Below are positions 24,634 to 31,677 of a stretch of DNA of 64,000 nucleotides, piece by piece. How positions within the stretch are numbered: the stretch's first letter is position 1; each line of letters begins with the position of its first letter. The stretch is from Nitrospirota bacterium (GTDB taxonomy: Bacteria; JACPQY01), in contig JACPQY010000031.1 of the NCBI GenBank assembly GCA_016190245.1, positions 5,712-69,711 on the forward strand. Direction: 5' to 3'. The notes below the pieces were generated by a model. It ran no database searches. It saw nothing but the letters and a program-made list of their open reading frames with translations, and was not told the origin of the DNA. A program made the position numbers and the translations under genes.

Positions 24634-25587
24634 ATGACGAAACCGATGGACCGCCTGGTCCTGTTCGCGGGCAGTTCCACACCCGCTCTCGCGGAGCGGA
24701 TCGCGCGTTATCTCGGCGTTCCCCTCGGCGACTCCCACGTCACACGGTTCCCTGACGGCGAGATCCAGGTTGAAATCCGTGAGAGCGTGCGGGGGACGGA
24801 TGCGTACATCGTTCAATCCACGTGTCCCCCCGTCAACGAGAACCTGCTCGAACTCATGGTCATGGCCGATGCCCTCAAGCGGGCCAGCGCCGGCCGGATC
24901 ACCGCCGTGATGCCGTACTTCGGATACGCCCGCCAGGACCGTATCGTGGCCCCACGCGCGCCGATCTCCGCGCGGCTCGTGGCGAACCTGCTCACGGCCG
25001 CGGGCATCCAGCACGTGCTCTCGCTCGACCTCCATTCGGGGCAGATCCAAGGCTTCTTCGACATCCCCTGCGACAATCTCTTTGCCACGCCCGTCATCCT
25101 GGACCACATCCGCCGCACCTTCGAGACCCGCGACCTCGTCATCATCTCGCCGGACGCGGGCGGCGTGCAGCGGGCGCGCGTCTACGCCAAGCAACTGGAA
25201 GCGCCGCTGGCCATCGTGGATAAGCGTCGCGAGCGGCCCGGTGAATCCCAGGTCATGCACGTCGTGGGCGATGTGTCGGGCCGCATCGCGCTGCTCCTCG
25301 ACGACATGATCGATACCGCCGGCACGCTCACCCAGGCCGCCCAGGCCATGGTGAACAACGGCGCCAAGGCCGTGTTCGCCTGCGCCACCCACCCGGTCCT
25401 TTCCTACCCCGCCCTGGAGCGCATCGAGGCCTCAGCCCTCCACGAAGTGATCGTGACGGATACGATCCCGCTGCGGGACTCGGCGACCGTCTCCAAGAAG
25501 GTCAAGGTGCTGAGCGTGGCCCCCCTGATCGGCGCGGCCGTCAAGCGCATGCACCTCAACGAATCCCTCAGCGACCTGTACAACTGA
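24634..25587 (+). CDS. prs: Ribose-phosphate pyrophosphokinase
   Basis: A 317-residue PRPP synthase: FAGSSTPALAERIARYLG, RFPDGEIQVEI, YFGYARQDR, LDLHSGQIQGFF, the PRPP-binding loop LLDDMIDTAGTL, and IPLRDSATVSKKVKVLSVA. It makes PRPP from ribose 5-phosphate and ATP. The residue after RQDR is Ile where Lys is usual in the flexible catalytic loop. The gene is followed by rplY, the common prs-ctc arrangement, but pth, which often completes it, is absent. Confidence 0.96.
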   Translation: MTKPMDRLVLFAGSSTPALAERIARYLGVPLGDSHVTRFPDGEIQVEIRESVRGTDAYIVQSTCPPVNENLLELMVMADALKRASAGRITAVMPYFGYARQDRIVAPRAPISARLVANLLTAAGIQHVLSLDLHSGQIQGFFDIPCDNLFATPVILDHIRRTFETRDLVIISPDAGGVQRARVYAKQLEAPLAIVDKRRERPGESQVMHVVGDVSGRIALLLDDMIDTAGTLTQAAQAMVNNGAKAVFACATHPVLSYPALERIEASALHEVIVTDTIPLRDSATVSKKVKVLSVAPLIGAAVKRMHLNESLSDLYN

Positions 25588-25707
25588 CCCGATTCGTGCT
25601 ATGTGCTCCCCGTCGTGATTCCCTACGGCGTTCTGAGATCGCTTCGCACTCTCGACTCGCGTCGAGATTGGCTCGCGATGACGGGCCGATTCTGTCATGG
25701 CGAGGGA

Positions 25708-25731
25708 AGTCCCCGCCGGTCGGCGGGGACT
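25708..25731. repeat. Hairpin within a dispersed intergenic repeat
   Basis: AGTCCCCGCC and GGCGGGGACT pair perfectly over 10 bp with a GGTC loop, inside a longer segment (about 25693-25750) that resembles genome-wide repeats of the type 'tcatggcgaggga...gcggcaatctcgc'. It separates prs and rplY. It has no U-tract. The rest of the 25588-25769 gap shows no gene. Confidence 0.55.
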
Positions 25732-25769
25732 CCGCGGCAATCTCGCTACGGGCAAATCGAGGTCTTGTG

Positions 25770-26573
25770 ATGGCAGCGTTTTCACTGGCTGTGAAGTCAC
25801 GCGAGGGAGACGGGAAGCGCGGGGCGCGCCGGGTCCGCCGGGAAGGGTTCGTGCCGGCGGTCCTCTACGGCCCGGAAACGGCCCCCATCACTCTCTCGGT
25901 GCCGGCCCACGAGCTCTCCCTCCTCCTCAAGAAGGGGGCTTCCTATCACACGCCCATCGAACTCAAGATCGAGGGCAACGGCGCCTCGACCAAGCGTGTG
26001 CTGATCCGCGAGGCCAGGTATCACCCCGTGTGGGGCGATCTCCTGCACATTGATTTCTATCTCATTCCGACGAAGCGGCCCCTCCAGGTGAGCATTCCGC
26101 TGAAGCTGCTGGGTGTCCCCGCAGGGGTGGCCGACGGCGGCGTCATGCAATGTCCCACGCGCCGGTTGCTAGTGTTGTGTTCCGCCGATCGGATTCCGGA
26201 GGTGATCGAGGTGGACGTCTCGGGGGTCGGTAAAGGCCACTCGCTGCATGCGTCGGACGTGAAACTGCCCGAGGGTGTCCGCTGCGTAGAGCGCACGGAC
26301 GTCACCATCGTGACCGTCCTCATGCCGAAGGAAGAGGAGAAGAAGCCGGAGGAAGTGGCAGCAGCGGCACCCGCAGAAGGGGCGCCGGCCGAGGGCGCGG
26401 CCGCGGCGCCGGCGGAGGGCGAAGCCAAGGCGGGCGCAGAGGCGAAGCCTGCAGCCACCGGAAAGGCTGCGGGGAAAGCCGCCGGGAAAGGCCCGGAAAA
26501 GGCGCCGGCCAAGGGGGCCGAGAAACCCGCCGAGAAGGCCGCCGCCAAGCCCGCCGGGAAGGGAAAAGGCTGA
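25770..26573 (+). CDS. rplY: 50S ribosomal protein bL25 (Ctc form) with long Ala/Lys tail
   Basis: The first about 95 residues are the bL25 5S-rRNA-binding domain (FVPAVLYGPE, VLIREARYHPVWGDLLHIDFY), followed by the CTC beta-domain (VSIPLKLLGVPAGVADGG, LPEGVRCVERTDVTIVTVLMP). The last about 75 residues are a low-complexity tail of AAPAEG and then GKAAGK/EKAPAK units, strongly basic at the end and reminiscent of histone H1 tails. The start is ATG at 25770. It protects 5S rRNA in the ribosome; the tail may bind RNA. Confidence 0.92.
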   Translation: MAAFSLAVKSREGDGKRGARRVRREGFVPAVLYGPETAPITLSVPAHELSLLLKKGASYHTPIELKIEGNGASTKRVLIREARYHPVWGDLLHIDFYLIPTKRPLQVSIPLKLLGVPAGVADGGVMQCPTRRLLVLCSADRIPEVIEVDVSGVGKGHSLHASDVKLPEGVRCVERTDVTIVTVLMPKEEEKKPEEVAAAAPAEGAPAEGAAAAPAEGEAKAGAEAKPAATGKAAGKAAGKGPEKAPAKGAEKPAEKAAAKPAGKGKG

Positions 26574-26581
26574 GCTCCTTC

Positions 26582-26608
26582 GTCGAGGGGAGCTTCACCC
26601 CTCTCGAC
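26582..26608. terminator. Hairpin between convergent rplY and a membrane-protein gene
   Basis: GTCGAGGGG pairs with CCCCTCTCGAC, allowing a small bulge, 8 bp after the rplY stop. It sits between two convergent genes and may terminate both. There is no strong U-tract on either side, so the assignment is tentative. Confidence 0.4.
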
Positions 26609-26635
26609 AAAACACAGTTCTCGGACAGAGGGGAG

Positions 26636-27331
26636 TCAGGCCTTGATGAGGCCCAGGACCCACACCCCGTAGCTCACGACGATCCCTCCGAGCCACGCCA
26701 ACGCGCGTCGGCCAATCCAGCGCCCATCTTCACCCAGCGCGTGCCAGAAGAATCCGACGAGACACCCGATCCAACCCCAGAATCCGATCTCGATAACGAT
26801 GCTCCAGAAAACACCCGGCGTGTAGTCGCGTTTGAGAAGCTCGTAGTGTTCGCGCTCGCGCTCCTCGAAACTCTTCCGGCTCTCGTCCTCGCCAAAGGGC
26901 GGCTCGGAGGCCATGAGGGCCGCGATCTTCCGGTCGCACCGGTCCAACCACTCGGCATGGGGCGTGTACGTGCTGCGGATGGCATAGATGGAAGACCTTA
27001 GCCGCTCGTAGACCTGACGGGCGGTTCTCGGTTCGCCGGCACCCTCCAGCATTTCGCCGATCTCCCAGAGACGCCCGAGCGACACGCCCACATGGCGCGC
27101 CCCGGGCACATACCAGCGGGCCGCCCGCTCGTAACGCGCGACCGCCTCTTCCCAGGCCACCAGCCAGGCTTCCCTTGCATCGGCGCCTTCTCCGCGAGCG
27201 ACGGCCTGGGCCGCTTCGTCCGCCGTCTTCGCCTTCCGAAACTCCACCCGCCCCTCGATGTAGACCTTCGCAGCCAGGGCCCCGATTGTGAAAAGAACCA
27301 ACCCGGCGCCGATGGCCAGCTTCCGCTTCAT
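26636..27331 (-). CDS. Membrane protein with three predicted transmembrane segments
   Basis: A 231-residue protein. An N-terminal hydrophobic anchor (LAIGAGLVLFTIGALAA) is followed by a helical periplasmic or cytoplasmic region resembling a short repeat fold (WEEAVARYERAARWYVPG, RLWEIGEMLEGAG). Two C-terminal membrane segments follow (FWSIVIEIGFWGWIGCLVGFF; ALAWLGGIVVSYGVWVLGLI). I do not recognise a family. It is downstream of, and in the same direction as, a 47-residue membrane peptide gene. Confidence 0.65.
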   Translation of the reverse strand: MKRKLAIGAGLVLFTIGALAAKVYIEGRVEFRKAKTADEAAQAVARGEGADAREAWLVAWEEAVARYERAARWYVPGARHVGVSLGRLWEIGEMLEGAGEPRTARQVYERLRSSIYAIRSTYTPHAEWLDRCDRKIAALMASEPPFGEDESRKSFEEREREHYELLKRDYTPGVFWSIVIEIGFWGWIGCLVGFFWHALGEDGRWIGRRALAWLGGIVVSYGVWVLGLIKA

Positions 27332-27419
27332 TCTCCTGTCCCCCTGCGTGTGGATCCCCGCGAGGAATCTCCGGGGATCCCCCTGCCTGCCGCTCGGGTG
27401 GCGACCGAGAGGCCCCGGC

Positions 27420-27563
27420 CTATCTTCGCAGCCAGACGCGAATCAAACCCACGCTCACAACCGCAAGCGCACCCGCCAGAAAATACACGAGGAGCGAAGG
27501 GACCTCCGCCCCCGTCAAGTGCGCGGTCAGGGCATGGGTCAGAACAGACAACATCGTGCTCAT
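27420..27563 (-). CDS. 47-residue membrane peptide
   Basis: A short frame beginning MSTMLSVLTHALTAHL with a single hydrophobic segment (VPSLLVYFLAGALAVVSVGL) and a basic end (VWLRR), so it should sit in the inner membrane with its C-terminus inside. A good Shine-Dalgarno sequence (AGAGAGG) lies six bases before the ATG. It is upstream of the larger membrane protein gene with a small hairpin (27352-27380) between them. No family recognised. Confidence 0.5.
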   Translation of the reverse strand: MSTMLSVLTHALTAHLTGAEVPSLLVYFLAGALAVVSVGLIRVWLRR

Positions 27564-27666
27564 GGCCAACCTCTCTTTTCCTTGACCCTACTTACATCAC
27601 ACTCGAAGGGCGCGCGCAAGGACCTTGATTGACTTCGAGTGGCTTTTCCCCTTAAATGACCAGCGT

Positions 27667-28956
27667 ATGGCGTCCCATTCCACCGTGACGTCCGGCCTCA
27701 AATGCCGGGAGTGCGGCAAGGCGTATCCGGAGGCCCCCGTCCACGTCTGCGAGTTTTGTTTCGGCCCTCTCGAGGTCAGTTACGACTACGCCGCGGCTGC
27801 CAAGACCCTATCGCGGCGGAGCATCGAGCGCCGCCCCCATTCCATGTGGAGATACCATGAACTGCTCCCGCTCCAGGGCGAGCCTCGCGTCGGCACCACC
27901 ACCGGTTTCACACCGCTCGTCCGCGCCAAGAACCTCGGCGACGCGCTGGGCCTGAACCAGGTCTACGTCAAGAACGACGCCGTTTGCTCACCAACCCTCT
28001 CATTCAAAGACCGGGTGGTCTCCGTGGCCCACTCCAAGGCGATCGAGTTCGGTTTCAAGGTCGTCGCCTGCGCGTCCACCGGCAATCTGGCCAACTCCGT
28101 GGCGGCCAACGCGTCTGCCGCCCGCCTCGAGTGCTACGTCTTCATCCCCGCGGATCTCGAACGAGGCAAGGTGCTGGGCACGAGCGTGTATGGGGCCCAC
28201 GTGGTGGGCATCCTGGGCGCCTACGACGAAGTCAACCGGCTGTGCAGCGAGATTGCAGGAAAATACGGATGGGCCTTCGTGAACATCAACATCCGGCCCT
28301 ACTACTCCGAGGGCTCGAAGTCCTTTGGGTTCGAGATTGCCGAGCAACTCGACTGGCGGCTGCCGGACCACGTGGTCGTCCCGATGGCCGGCGGCTCACT
28401 CATCACGAAAATCGGAAAGGCCTTCAAGGAGTTCACCCAACTCGGCCTCGTGAGAAAACATCCCGTGCGCATCCACGGTTCCCAGGCGGCCGGATGCTCG
28501 CCCATCGTCACCGCTATCAAGGATGGAACGACCGTGTTCAAACCGGTCAAGAAGCCGGAGACGATCGCGAAGTCCCTCGCCATCGGAAACCCGGCCGATG
28601 GGTTCTACGCGATGAAGACCATCCGGGAGTCCCATGCGTGGGCCGAGAACCCCACGGATGACGAGATCGTGTGGGGCATGAAGATTCTCGCCCAAACCGA
28701 GGGCATTTTCGGCGAGACGGCCGCCGGTGTCACCGTGGCGGGTGCGCACAGGCTTGCAAAGGCGGGGAAGATCGGGAAGGACGAGGTGGTGGTGATCTCC
28801 GTCACCGGCAACGGGCTCAAGACGCAAGAAGCGATCGCGGAGGCCGTGGACAAGCCGGTCGTGATCCCACCCAGTCTGAGAGAATTCGACGAGGCCCTCA
28901 AGCAAGGCTTGACGCCACCGGATCAGGCCCCAAAGGCCGCGGCGGCGGGAAGGTAG
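27667..28956 (+). CDS. thrC: Threonine synthase (or sulfur-carrier-linked homolog)
   Basis: A 429-residue fold-type II PLP enzyme. It has an N-terminal zinc-ribbon-like segment (CRECGKAY, CEFCFGPLE), PLP Lys in LSFKDRVV, the ASTGNLANS phosphate loop and VVPMAGGSL. Threonine synthase converts O-phosphohomoserine to threonine. The start is the ATG at 27667. The next genes encode a ThiS/MoaD-NIL protein and ATP sulfurylase, so a role in sulfur transfer onto O-phosphohomoserine or a similar acceptor is possible and worth separating from the default annotation. Confidence 0.88.
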   Translation: MASHSTVTSGLKCRECGKAYPEAPVHVCEFCFGPLEVSYDYAAAAKTLSRRSIERRPHSMWRYHELLPLQGEPRVGTTTGFTPLVRAKNLGDALGLNQVYVKNDAVCSPTLSFKDRVVSVAHSKAIEFGFKVVACASTGNLANSVAANASAARLECYVFIPADLERGKVLGTSVYGAHVVGILGAYDEVNRLCSEIAGKYGWAFVNINIRPYYSEGSKSFGFEIAEQLDWRLPDHVVVPMAGGSLITKIGKAFKEFTQLGLVRKHPVRIHGSQAAGCSPIVTAIKDGTTVFKPVKKPETIAKSLAIGNPADGFYAMKTIRESHAWAENPTDDEIVWGMKILAQTEGIFGETAAGVTVAGAHRLAKAGKIGKDEVVVISVTGNGLKTQEAIAEAVDKPVVIPPSLREFDEALKQGLTPPDQAPKAAAAGR

Positions 28957-28973
28957 CAGCGGAGAATTTCGCG

Positions 28974-29486
28974 ATGCCCACGGTACGTATCCCCACCCCG
29001 CTGCGGAAGCTCACGGGCGGCCTCGAGGAGGTCCAGGCGACCGGAGCGAACCTGGGCGAAGTGCTCCAGGCGCTGGAGAAGACCTATCCGGGTTTCAAAG
29101 AAAGGATTTTCGACGAGGCCGGCGAGATCCGGCGGTTCATCAACGTCTTCGTGAATGACGAGGACGTGCGCTTCCTCCAAAATCTCAAGACGCCGGTGAA
29201 AGACGGTGACGAGATCTCCATCCTCCCCGCGATTGCGGGTGGAGGGCCGGACAAGAAACGCGTCTATCTCACCTACCCGCCCCAGCTCGTTCGGGAACCG
29301 ATCATCTACAACGTGGGGCGTAGATTTCATGTCGTGACCAATCTCGGGTCGGCCACGGTCTCGAACGGCATCGGCGTGGTCGCTCTGGAGTTGGAGGGGG
29401 AAAACGGCGAGATCGGGAAGGCCGTCGAGTACCTCCAGGGCCTCGGGATCAAGGTGGATCCGATCGAGCAGAACGTGGTGGAGTGA
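28974..29486 (+). CDS. ThiS/MoaD-type sulfur carrier fused to an NIL domain
   Basis: A 170-residue protein. Residues 1-90 form a ubiquitin-like sulfur carrier (VRIPTPLRKLTGG, FINVFVNDEDVR, GDEISILPAIAGG). Its diglycine at 89-90 is internal and is followed by an NIL ligand-binding domain (RVYLTYPPQLVREPIIYNVG, VEYLQGLGIKVDPI), a fold known to sense methionine or related compounds in transporters and ferredoxins. For thiocarboxylate chemistry the chain would have to be cut after the diglycine. It is 17 bp after thrC and 82 bp before sat. Confidence 0.85.
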   Translation: MPTVRIPTPLRKLTGGLEEVQATGANLGEVLQALEKTYPGFKERIFDEAGEIRRFINVFVNDEDVRFLQNLKTPVKDGDEISILPAIAGGGPDKKRVYLTYPPQLVREPIIYNVGRRFHVVTNLGSATVSNGIGVVALELEGENGEIGKAVEYLQGLGIKVDPIEQNVVE

Positions 29487-29568
29487 GGGGACGGGATTTC
29501 ATCAGGTGACGACCGGATCTCAACCCCCCTCGCTCGCATAGAAATCACCCTTCGCACCAGATTCTCCC

Positions 29569-30804
29569 GTGAAGAACAAGGCGTCCAAGTCTGACCCCCG
29601 CAAGACACGTAAGGCGTCCCGAGGCGGGCCGAAGCCGCCGGGCACCCCTCACGGCGGTCTCCTCGTCCAGCGCCTCGTCACCGGCCGGGAAGCTGAGAGC
29701 GTACGAAGACACAGCGGGCGGCTTCCCAGCCTTCTCCTGAACCCGCGCCAGGCGTCTGACCTCGAGCTCATCTCGTGCGGCGGCTTCAGCCCGCTCACGG
29801 GTTTCATGGGCGAGGCGGACTACCGATCGGTCCTCAAACAGATGAAGATCGAGAGCGGTCTGTTGTGGAGCCTGCCCATCCTCCTCGATGTTCCGAAGGC
29901 GTTTTTCGAGAAGACCAAGCCGAACACCGCCATCGCCCTCGCCGTGCCCCAGGGGGCGCGGACGATCGGAGTGATGGCCGTCCGCGAGAAGTTTGTCCGG
30001 AACCGCGAGGCGGAGGCGGCCGCGGTATTTTCCACGACCGATCCCGCCCACCCGGGCGTGAAGGCCCTCCTCGATTCGAGCGAGTACGTTCTGGCCGGCC
30101 CCGTCACCCTCTTCGAGCCGGTCCCACACGACGACTTCCAGCCCCAACGCCTCGCCCCCGCGCAGACGCGCGAAATCTTCCGCGAGAAGGGATGGAATAC
30201 GATCGTCGCCTTCCAGACGCGCAACCCCATCCACCGTGCCCACGAATATCTCCAGAAGTGCGCCCTCGAGGTGGTGGACGGCCTCCTCCTGCACCCGATT
30301 GTCGGCGAAACCAAGTCCGACGATGTGCCCGCGGAGGTCCGAATGCGGTGTTACGAGGTTTTGCTCGAGAAGTACTATCCGGCCCAGCGGGTCCTCCTCG
30401 CCGTCAACCCGGCCTACATGAGATACGGCGGTCCGCGCGAGGCGGTCTTCCACGCCCTCGTGCGCAAGAACTTCGGCTGCACTCATTTCATTGTCGGCCG
30501 CGACCACGCGGGCGTGGGGAAATTCTACGGGCCGTTCGATGCCCAACACCTGCTGCGCTCCCTCCCGCCCGAGGATCTCGGAATCCAGCCGCTGTATTTC
30601 GATGCCACGTTCTACTGTCGGATCTGCGGGAACTGCGCGTCCGAGAAGACGTGCCCGCACGACGAGAGCGCGCGCCTCAACCTGAGCGGCACGCGCGTTC
30701 GCCAGATGCTCGCCGCGGGAGAGAATTTGCCCGTGGAGTTCAGCCGCCCGGAAGTCGCCGAGATCCTCCGCGAGGCCTACCGAGCCGCCGACGCCGGGGC
30801 CTGA
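29569..30804 (+). CDS. sat: ATP sulfurylase (sulfate adenylyltransferase)
   Basis: A 411-residue enzyme with QTRNPIHRAHE and GRDHAGVGKF (the ATP-binding QXRNPXHXXH and GRDHAG motifs) and the substrate loop GGFSPLTGFMGEADY. A Cys cluster (CRICGNCASEKTCPH) near the C-terminus looks like a structural metal site, as in archaeal and dissimilatory-type Sat proteins. It forms APS from sulfate and ATP. A basic N-terminal extension of about 30 residues precedes the PUA-like domain; the start GTG at 29569 may be too early. No APS kinase or reductase gene is in the window. Confidence 0.94.
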   Translation: MKNKASKSDPRKTRKASRGGPKPPGTPHGGLLVQRLVTGREAESVRRHSGRLPSLLLNPRQASDLELISCGGFSPLTGFMGEADYRSVLKQMKIESGLLWSLPILLDVPKAFFEKTKPNTAIALAVPQGARTIGVMAVREKFVRNREAEAAAVFSTTDPAHPGVKALLDSSEYVLAGPVTLFEPVPHDDFQPQRLAPAQTREIFREKGWNTIVAFQTRNPIHRAHEYLQKCALEVVDGLLLHPIVGETKSDDVPAEVRMRCYEVLLEKYYPAQRVLLAVNPAYMRYGGPREAVFHALVRKNFGCTHFIVGRDHAGVGKFYGPFDAQHLLRSLPPEDLGIQPLYFDATFYCRICGNCASEKTCPHDESARLNLSGTRVRQMLAAGENLPVEFSRPEVAEILREAYRAADAGA

Positions 30805-30920
30805 TCGGGCCAGGCGCCCAAGCCCGGGAGAAACACCAAAGCAAGAGCAGAGCCTTGATTCGCAGGGCCACGTCGAAGTCGAGGTAACCGACTGAAAGGA
30901 TTGCTTCCATGACCCCCGCT

Positions 30921-31000
30921 CCGTCATTCCCGCGCAGGCGGGAATCCAGTCTTGAATCCCGTGATTTTTCCCTGGGTTCCCGCTTTCGCGGGAACGACGA
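30921..31000. repeat. Paired inverted repeats of the common 'cattcccgc-ggcgggaatcc' family
   Basis: Two hairpins, TTCCCGC-gcag-GCGGGAA (30927-30944) and GTTCCCGC-tttc-GCGGGAAC (30976-30995), face each other about 30 bp apart between sat and a TA module. This dispersed intergenic repeat is found in many proteobacteria and is often mistranslated as small proteins. No gene lies here. Confidence 0.75.
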
Positions 31001-31073
31001 GATGTGTGATGTCGCATGACTTTGCCGTGACCGTGCCTTGATTCGGCCCCCCATCGGCCGTAAGCTGCCACCT

Positions 31074-31286
31074 GTGGGCACGCACGTAGTCACACGGAAC
31101 CCCGAGATCATGGGGGGAACGCCTGTGTTCTCCGGGACACGCGTGCCGGTGCAAACCCTCCTGGACTACCTGGAAGCGGGAGACACGATGGACAACTTTC
31201 TCGCCGGCTTCCCGACCGTATCACGTGAGCAGGTGATCGCCTTCCTTGAGGAGGCCAAGAACCGGATGGTGGCGGACGCTGCGTGA
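31074..31286 (+). CDS. DUF433-family antitoxin
   Basis: About 70 residues: VTRNPEIMGGTPVFSGTRVPVQTLLDYLEAG, then FPTVSREQVIAFLEEAKNRM, the DUF433 winged-helix pattern seen in VapB-type antitoxins. The GTG at 31074 starts the conserved fold; an upstream in-frame TTG at 31038 is less likely. The stop overlaps the GTG of the toxin gene (GTGA). It is the antitoxin half of a DUF433/DUF5615 pair, a second example of which is at 54680-55254. Confidence 0.84.
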   Translation: MGTHVVTRNPEIMGGTPVFSGTRVPVQTLLDYLEAGDTMDNFLAGFPTVSREQVIAFLEEAKNRMVADAA

Positions 31287-31603
31287 AGGTTCTCCTCGAT
31301 GAGTGCGTCGATCGACGACTCGCAGGGGAACTGGCAGCACACGAGATCCGCACGGTTCCACAAATGGGCTGGGCGGGCCTGCGCAACGGTGAACTGCTTG
31401 CTCTCGCGCAGGAGAAATTCGACGTGTTCTTGACCTTGGACAGAAACTTGTCATTCCAACAGCCGCTGGCCCGATTCAATGTCGCCGTCATCGTGGTGCA
31501 AGCACCCACGAACCGACTTCAGGACCTCCTGCCCTTGGTCCCGCGGATTCTGAAGGCACTCTCCACCGCGAGGCGGGGCGAAGTCACCTGGGTGGGCGCC
31601 TGA
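31283..31603 (+). CDS. DUF5615 PIN-like toxin
   Basis: A 106-residue PIN-like nuclease: LLDECVDRRLAGELAAHEI (first Asp and Glu), FDVFLTLDRNLSFQQPL (central acidic LD pair) and VIVVQAPTNRLQDLLPL. DUF5615 proteins are the partners of DUF433 antitoxins. The start is GTG at 31283, coupled to the antitoxin stop. It is distinct in sequence from the second copy at 54680. Confidence 0.85.
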   Translation: MKVLLDECVDRRLAGELAAHEIRTVPQMGWAGLRNGELLALAQEKFDVFLTLDRNLSFQQPLARFNVAVIVVQAPTNRLQDLLPLVPRILKALSTARRGEVTWVGA

Positions 31604-31677
31604 GGCAGCAAGCAGCGATACAGACCTCCACCCGTTCGTCAGGCACAGCGGGGGAGGTCTTGAACCCTCCGCGAGGC

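Noticed and set aside
29545-31071. A 508-codon minus-strand frame containing SRESGNPGKNHGIQDWIPACAGMT
   Set aside because: The peptide is the well-known mistranslation of dispersed 'cattcccgcgcaggcgggaatccag' repeats, and the rest is antisense to sat.
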